Assembly: GCF_026745355.1 (NCBI RefSeq)
Contig: NC_079202.1
Location: 61,966,806-62,030,805 of the forward strand
DNA: 64,000 nt
From: Beta vulgaris subsp. vulgaris
Taxonomy: Eukaryota > Streptophyta > Magnoliopsida > Caryophyllales > Amaranthaceae
Direction of reading: 5' to 3'
Part shown: piece after piece, positions 60,151-64,000 of the stretch
Numbering within the stretch: the stretch's first letter is position 1
How the letters are laid out: each line of letters opens with the position of its first letter
Position numbers and translations under genes: made by a program
The notes under the pieces: generated by a model
The model's input: the letters and a program-made list of their open reading frames with translations, nothing else
Told to the model about the DNA's origin: nothing
Database searches by the model: none

Positions 60151-60939
60151 AATAGGAAGAAAAAATATTAATTTATCGCATATTATATTGAAGTTAATGT
60201 TTTAGGTGAGGAGAAATAGAGTGATAAATTTTTTATTGTAACGATAATAATATCAAATTGATCGAACCAATTCAAAATAATAAAGATCAAGTAAAGTGGA
60301 TAAAATTATAAAGACAATCCAAAAAAATGGATAAACTAATAACTTTTGTGACTTGAAGTATGAAAATTGCATGTTCGTTTTATGATTAAAAAATATTGAT
60401 GATCAAATGATCTCTAATTAAAAACCATGATATGCTGGACTTTAAACGGGATATTATTTAATACAAGGTTCGTGAACCTAGCGAGTGCATTAGTGCAATA
60501 TGATAAAGTGAAGACTGCTCTACATATTGCGCGTTTTTTATTTTGAGGCTTAGGATCTATTATGATATGTCATGTTAATACATCGATATTGATTCTTTAG
60601 CAAAGTTGGCAATATAGAGAATAGCAATGCCAATAGGTTCGAGAATCTTAGAGTCGCAAAAGCCTACTTGTCAAGTTAATCAAAGAAATAAGTAAAATAT
60701 TGAGATTTTTTCATAAGTTTAATTTATAAGAACCAATACAATCAACAAGCTAATATATAAGTTCGATTAGTGAATGCAAATATGACTTGGTCCAACGTGT
60801 TTAGTGTAAATTGACATTATATATAGAAAGTTAAGTTGAAGCATATTTCTAGTTAGAAGATTGTCAAACACTTCAACCTAGCTAGCTAGAATGGGAAAGT
60901 TAGCGTCAAGGGTTTTCGATACTAACACAATTTTGACAA
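60151..60939. other. AT-rich non-coding DNA
   Basis: No gene or recognisable element. Confidence 0.5.
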
Positions 60940-61578
60940 GATAGAACTAGAAATGGCAACGGGTCGGATTTGGACCGGATTATGCATAATCCGACTCCGA
61001 TCCTACAGAAAGTCGGATTTTAAATCTGAGTCCGACTCCGACATCCGACTTTGAAATCCGAATCCGACCCGACTCAAAATCCGAACATCCGACTCCGAGA
61101 TCCGACCCGACTTAAAATCCGAACATCTGACTCCGAACTCGATCCGACTTAGTTTTCTTCCAATTTTTTATAATAGAATAGTCTTTTATAATACAATAAT
61201 TTAATCATTACAATTTATTCTAATCATCATATGGAAATCTTATATAGTACAAATAATATAATTATTACTATTATTTTTAACAATCATTTTTTCTAAAGCA
61301 AAATCCTATATAATACAATTGGCTGAAAGTCGAAGTCAGATTATACATAATTTATACATTACATAAATAAGAAAAAAAGATTGATTGACTCGGAGTCGGA
61401 GTCGGAGTCGGATGTCGGATTATTTTCTGAGATCCGACTCCGACCCTCCTCCGACTCGGAGTCGGATTTTTTAAACGGAGTCGGATTACTTTTTTGTCGG
61501 AGTCAACTCGGAATTTTTCCTTCGGATCGGATCGGACTAGGGTCGGATTCAGACTGGATTGCCATCCCTAGATAGAAC
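60940..61578. mobile_element. hAT-type non-autonomous element (623 bp) with perfect 8-bp target duplication
   Basis: GATAGAAC is present exactly at 60940-60947 and 61571-61578. The element 60948-61570 starts TAGAAATGGCAACGGGTCGG and ends with inverted TAGGGATGGCAATCC. Both ends hold dense TCCGAC/GTCGGA repeats in opposite orientation around an AT-rich centre. The short frame at 61381 only translates these repeats. Confidence 0.9.
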
Positions 61579-62466
61579 CCACTTTTTCGTTGTATCAAAT
61601 ACCAACTAGCAATCTACATAGAATATGAGTTAAGAAAGGATGATGATGGATTTCGCAAGGAGTGCATCCCATTCCTTTTACTTTCCTTTTGTTTATGATC
61701 ACTCCATTTGTTACAAATTCTCTTTATTTTGCTTTTAAAATATCATCTTATTATACTAACGGTTGGTTTGATTGTTGCTTATTTGCTTCCTCCTATATCT
61801 CCCAAACCAGACGCAACCCACATAACCAAGAGAGCTATAATCTATAAGTTACGTAAGTCAAAAATTATATGATGGGTCACTCTTATGAAAATTATGGAGT
61901 AGGACACTCTTTTAAAACATCAACAGTTAGTGTAGTTATACGAATCTTTTAAATTTTTAACAACTTCTTATCAAAATTTACCCTTTAACATCACATATAT
62001 TTTGAAAACTAATATGCTAACCAAATGCTTAAACATAAGAAACTCAAGGTTTAGAACTCGGAATACGTTCTCTGTGTTAGGACTTGTAATCATTTAAGAT
62101 CACTTAGTTTTATTGCGAGCACAATAACACAGATAAATATATGAGTAATCAAATTAGATATATGTTGCGTTTATGCATAAGTTCAGAACTCGTTGCTCAT
62201 TCATAATACTGCAATGCGCTTCATAATAAATCTTCCGTTCATTGGTAAAGAAACCTACTGAGAAATGTAGCTAAGCAGGTGTATGACACATTTACTTGAT
62301 TGATTTGTTAGCTTTTAAGCTTGTTTGTAACGTCCCTTAACAAATTGTTTATCTTGATTACATATGTACTAGTATGCTCATAAACAATCCATTGCCAAAA
62401 TATACTAGGAGTGGTTTTGTTAAATCGAAGGAAGTTCAAATAGCACTACTGACGACTGCTTCGTTG

Positions 62467-62556
62467 GATTACACATGCTGATGAGCGCTGCATGGTTCGA
62501 TTACACATGCTGATGAGCGCTGCATGGTTCGATTACACACGCTGATGAGCGCTGCA
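62467..62556. repeat. 32-bp tandem repeat, about 2.8 copies
   Basis: GATTACACATGCTGATGAGC starts at 62467, 62499 and 62531, period exactly 32 bp; copy 3 has one change and is cut short. Confidence 0.92.
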
Positions 62557-63344
62557 GACTTCCACGCCCTCCCCAGAGTAGTAGAATACCTGAAAGAACA
62601 AACACCACCAGTTTACTACTACAGACTACAGTACTACTAATCTGAAACCTCTCCCCTTGATAGCATTGCTCGCTCATTGAGATCATGCTATGACAAAGAT
62701 CCTATGTTTTTGCATCACCTAAACACTTCTCATTGTCCTGAGAACTTAACATAAGTGTTGCTTCATTTTGACCTTTTAACTCCAAATGATCTCCTGCACG
62801 GGCTACATCTAACTACCATTCATCGCTTTTAGGTTAAGCAAGTAATCTTTTAGGTTAAGCAAGTAATCAGCCAGCCCAAAGAAGAAGAGTGGCTACCAGT
62901 TCATCACATTAAGACATGGACAGTCATATTTCGACTCCACCACACCGATACCACCAACTTCTACTCCGACTATCTGCACTTGTGATTTCCACCACGGCTA
63001 CAGCCTGCAAGTCATCAACAACCTAAATAACTAAATAGTAGAGATTACTCTACTACTACTAAATAGCAACCAAGGACAATAATGTCAGTTCAAGATCAAG
63101 GGATGCTACACTTTGAAAGTACATTACACACCCCATCTTTAGCTAAGCTGATAAGACACCGTGAAGCCTCTTTCATCACTTGCATGCTTCACTCTCGATA
63201 CACCACCCCCTTAAAAAATTTATAGGTTTGAAGAAAGAGTAAGCCAGATGACCTCAGTCTTCAGACACATGCACACTTCGACACATGCAAACTTCGGAAT
63301 GTTAGGAAGAACATCACACTGGCACAAGAAAATCGCTATTACCA

Positions 63345-63449
63345 TCTCCAATTAAACATCTCATGCAACACTACTCTCCAATTAAACATCTCATGCAACA
63401 CTACTCTCCAATTAAACATCTCATGCAACCCTACTCTCCAATTAAACCC
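63345..63449. repeat. 30-bp tandem repeat, about 3.5 copies
   Basis: TCTCCAATTAAACATCTCAT recurs every 30 bp from 63345, with one changed base in the third copy and a truncated fourth. Confidence 0.92.
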
Positions 63450-63496
63450 TTCAAAGAATGAACTTAGTATCAACAACACACACACAATTTGCATGT

Positions 63497-63567
63497 AGCC
63501 CATGCAGGATTTGAACCCACAACCTTTGTGAAAAAACACAATGCTCTTCCGATTGAGCTAATAGGCT
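63497..63567 (-). pseudogene. tRNA-like sequence (tRNA pseudogene or SINE head)
   Basis: On the minus strand, acceptor arms AGCCTAT and ATGGGCT pair over 7 bp with one G-U. The D-arm TAGCTCAATCGGAAGAGCA (A box) and T-arm GTGGGTTCAAATCCTGC (B box) are intact. The anticodon stem TTGTG/CACAA closes a loop of six T residues, one short of normal, which argues against a working tRNA (Lys-like if functional). Confidence 0.55.
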
Positions 63568-64000
63568 CATTTAAACATCATATTGAAGCTCATACTACAT
63601 AGGAAGAGCCGAAATCTCCTCAATCACACATTAGAATATAAATTATCACATAAGACATGGGCCACATGGATCCAGTAACCCTAAAGCCCTTCATTAAGCT
63701 ATTAGCTCCAGTATACACCACAAACACCAGCTCCACGAAAACCCATGACCGCAACAATGGCATACAAACTTGATACATGCAGCCATCACAGAAGATAAGA
63801 ACTCCCATATACCTCTCCTAGATCATATAAAAACTAACATGCTTCATCTTTCCCAAATTCCTCCCCTCCTCAACCTTTGAAATAATCATAATCTACTTCA
63901 TACTTCTATTCTCACTATAGGACTTACACCGAAAAACCCTTAAAGAGAAGACTGACAAACATATGAATACTTGTCAATCTAAAACTCGCAGGTGCACAAC

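Larger units (their letters stand above)
61579..64000. other. Non-coding DNA at the right end
   Basis: No gene supported. Contains two short tandem repeats and a tRNA-like sequence (separate entries). 62,700-64,000 is richer in C/T on the plus strand and could be part of an element or UTR whose gene lies beyond the window. Confidence 0.45.

Noticed and set aside
62467..63449. Short regularly spaced repeats resembling a CRISPR array
   Set aside because: The repeats are directly adjacent tandem units without unique spacers, in a plant nuclear genome.

Overview
The window is nuclear DNA from a plant, almost certainly a eudicot. The genes have many short exons with GT-AG introns, AT-rich intergenic DNA and plant-type proteins, and the spacers are packed with small non-autonomous transposons (Stowaway, PIF/Harbinger, hAT, Helitron-like), tRNA-derived SINEs and truncated LINEs. 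The (GAACT)n-bearing mini-transposons and the Stowaway internal sequences look like what I associate with Amaranthaceae/Chenopodiaceae (spinach, beet, quinoa), but that is an inference from memory and has not been tested.

Layout. 1-14.0 kb: no gene; a mosaic of SINEs, MITEs, retroposon fragments, a 170-bp triplicated repeat and a long foldback element. 14.57-18.52 kb (+): six-exon gene for a single-RRM RNA-binding protein of 301 aa, with an upstream ORF in its leader and a hairpin MITE in an intron. 18.5-31.1 kb: no gene; SINE, MITEs, and two adjacent copies of a Helitron-like element (about 23.65-27.69 and 27.69-30.92 kb). About 31.1-38.95 kb (+): SR34A-type splicing factor (259 aa, 11 coding exons, plus leader and 3' UTR introns). 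39-41 kb: spacer with degenerate repeats. 41.0-42.9 kb (+): 60S acidic ribosomal protein P1 (110 aa) with a textbook ribosomal-protein promoter. 44.23-59.51 kb (-): VPS8, the CORVET tethering subunit (about 1,965 aa in 19 exons), whose introns hold several transposons and a LINE remnant. 59.74-59.82 kb (-): tRNA-Ala(AGC), only about 235 bp upstream of the VPS8 start codon. 60-64 kb: no gene; Stowaway, a clean hAT-type element, two short tandem repeats and a tRNA-like sequence.

The four protein genes are unrelated housekeeping genes (RNA binding, splicing, translation, endosomal tethering), not a cluster or operon. I found no unknown multi-gene system. The most informative signals are transposon archaeology: matched target-site duplications, an occupied/empty site pair provided by the duplicated Helitron-like element, a MITE nested in a MITE, and a tRNA gene inside a protein-gene promoter. 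Exon boundaries come from reading splice sites, reading phase and remembered family conservation, without transcript data.
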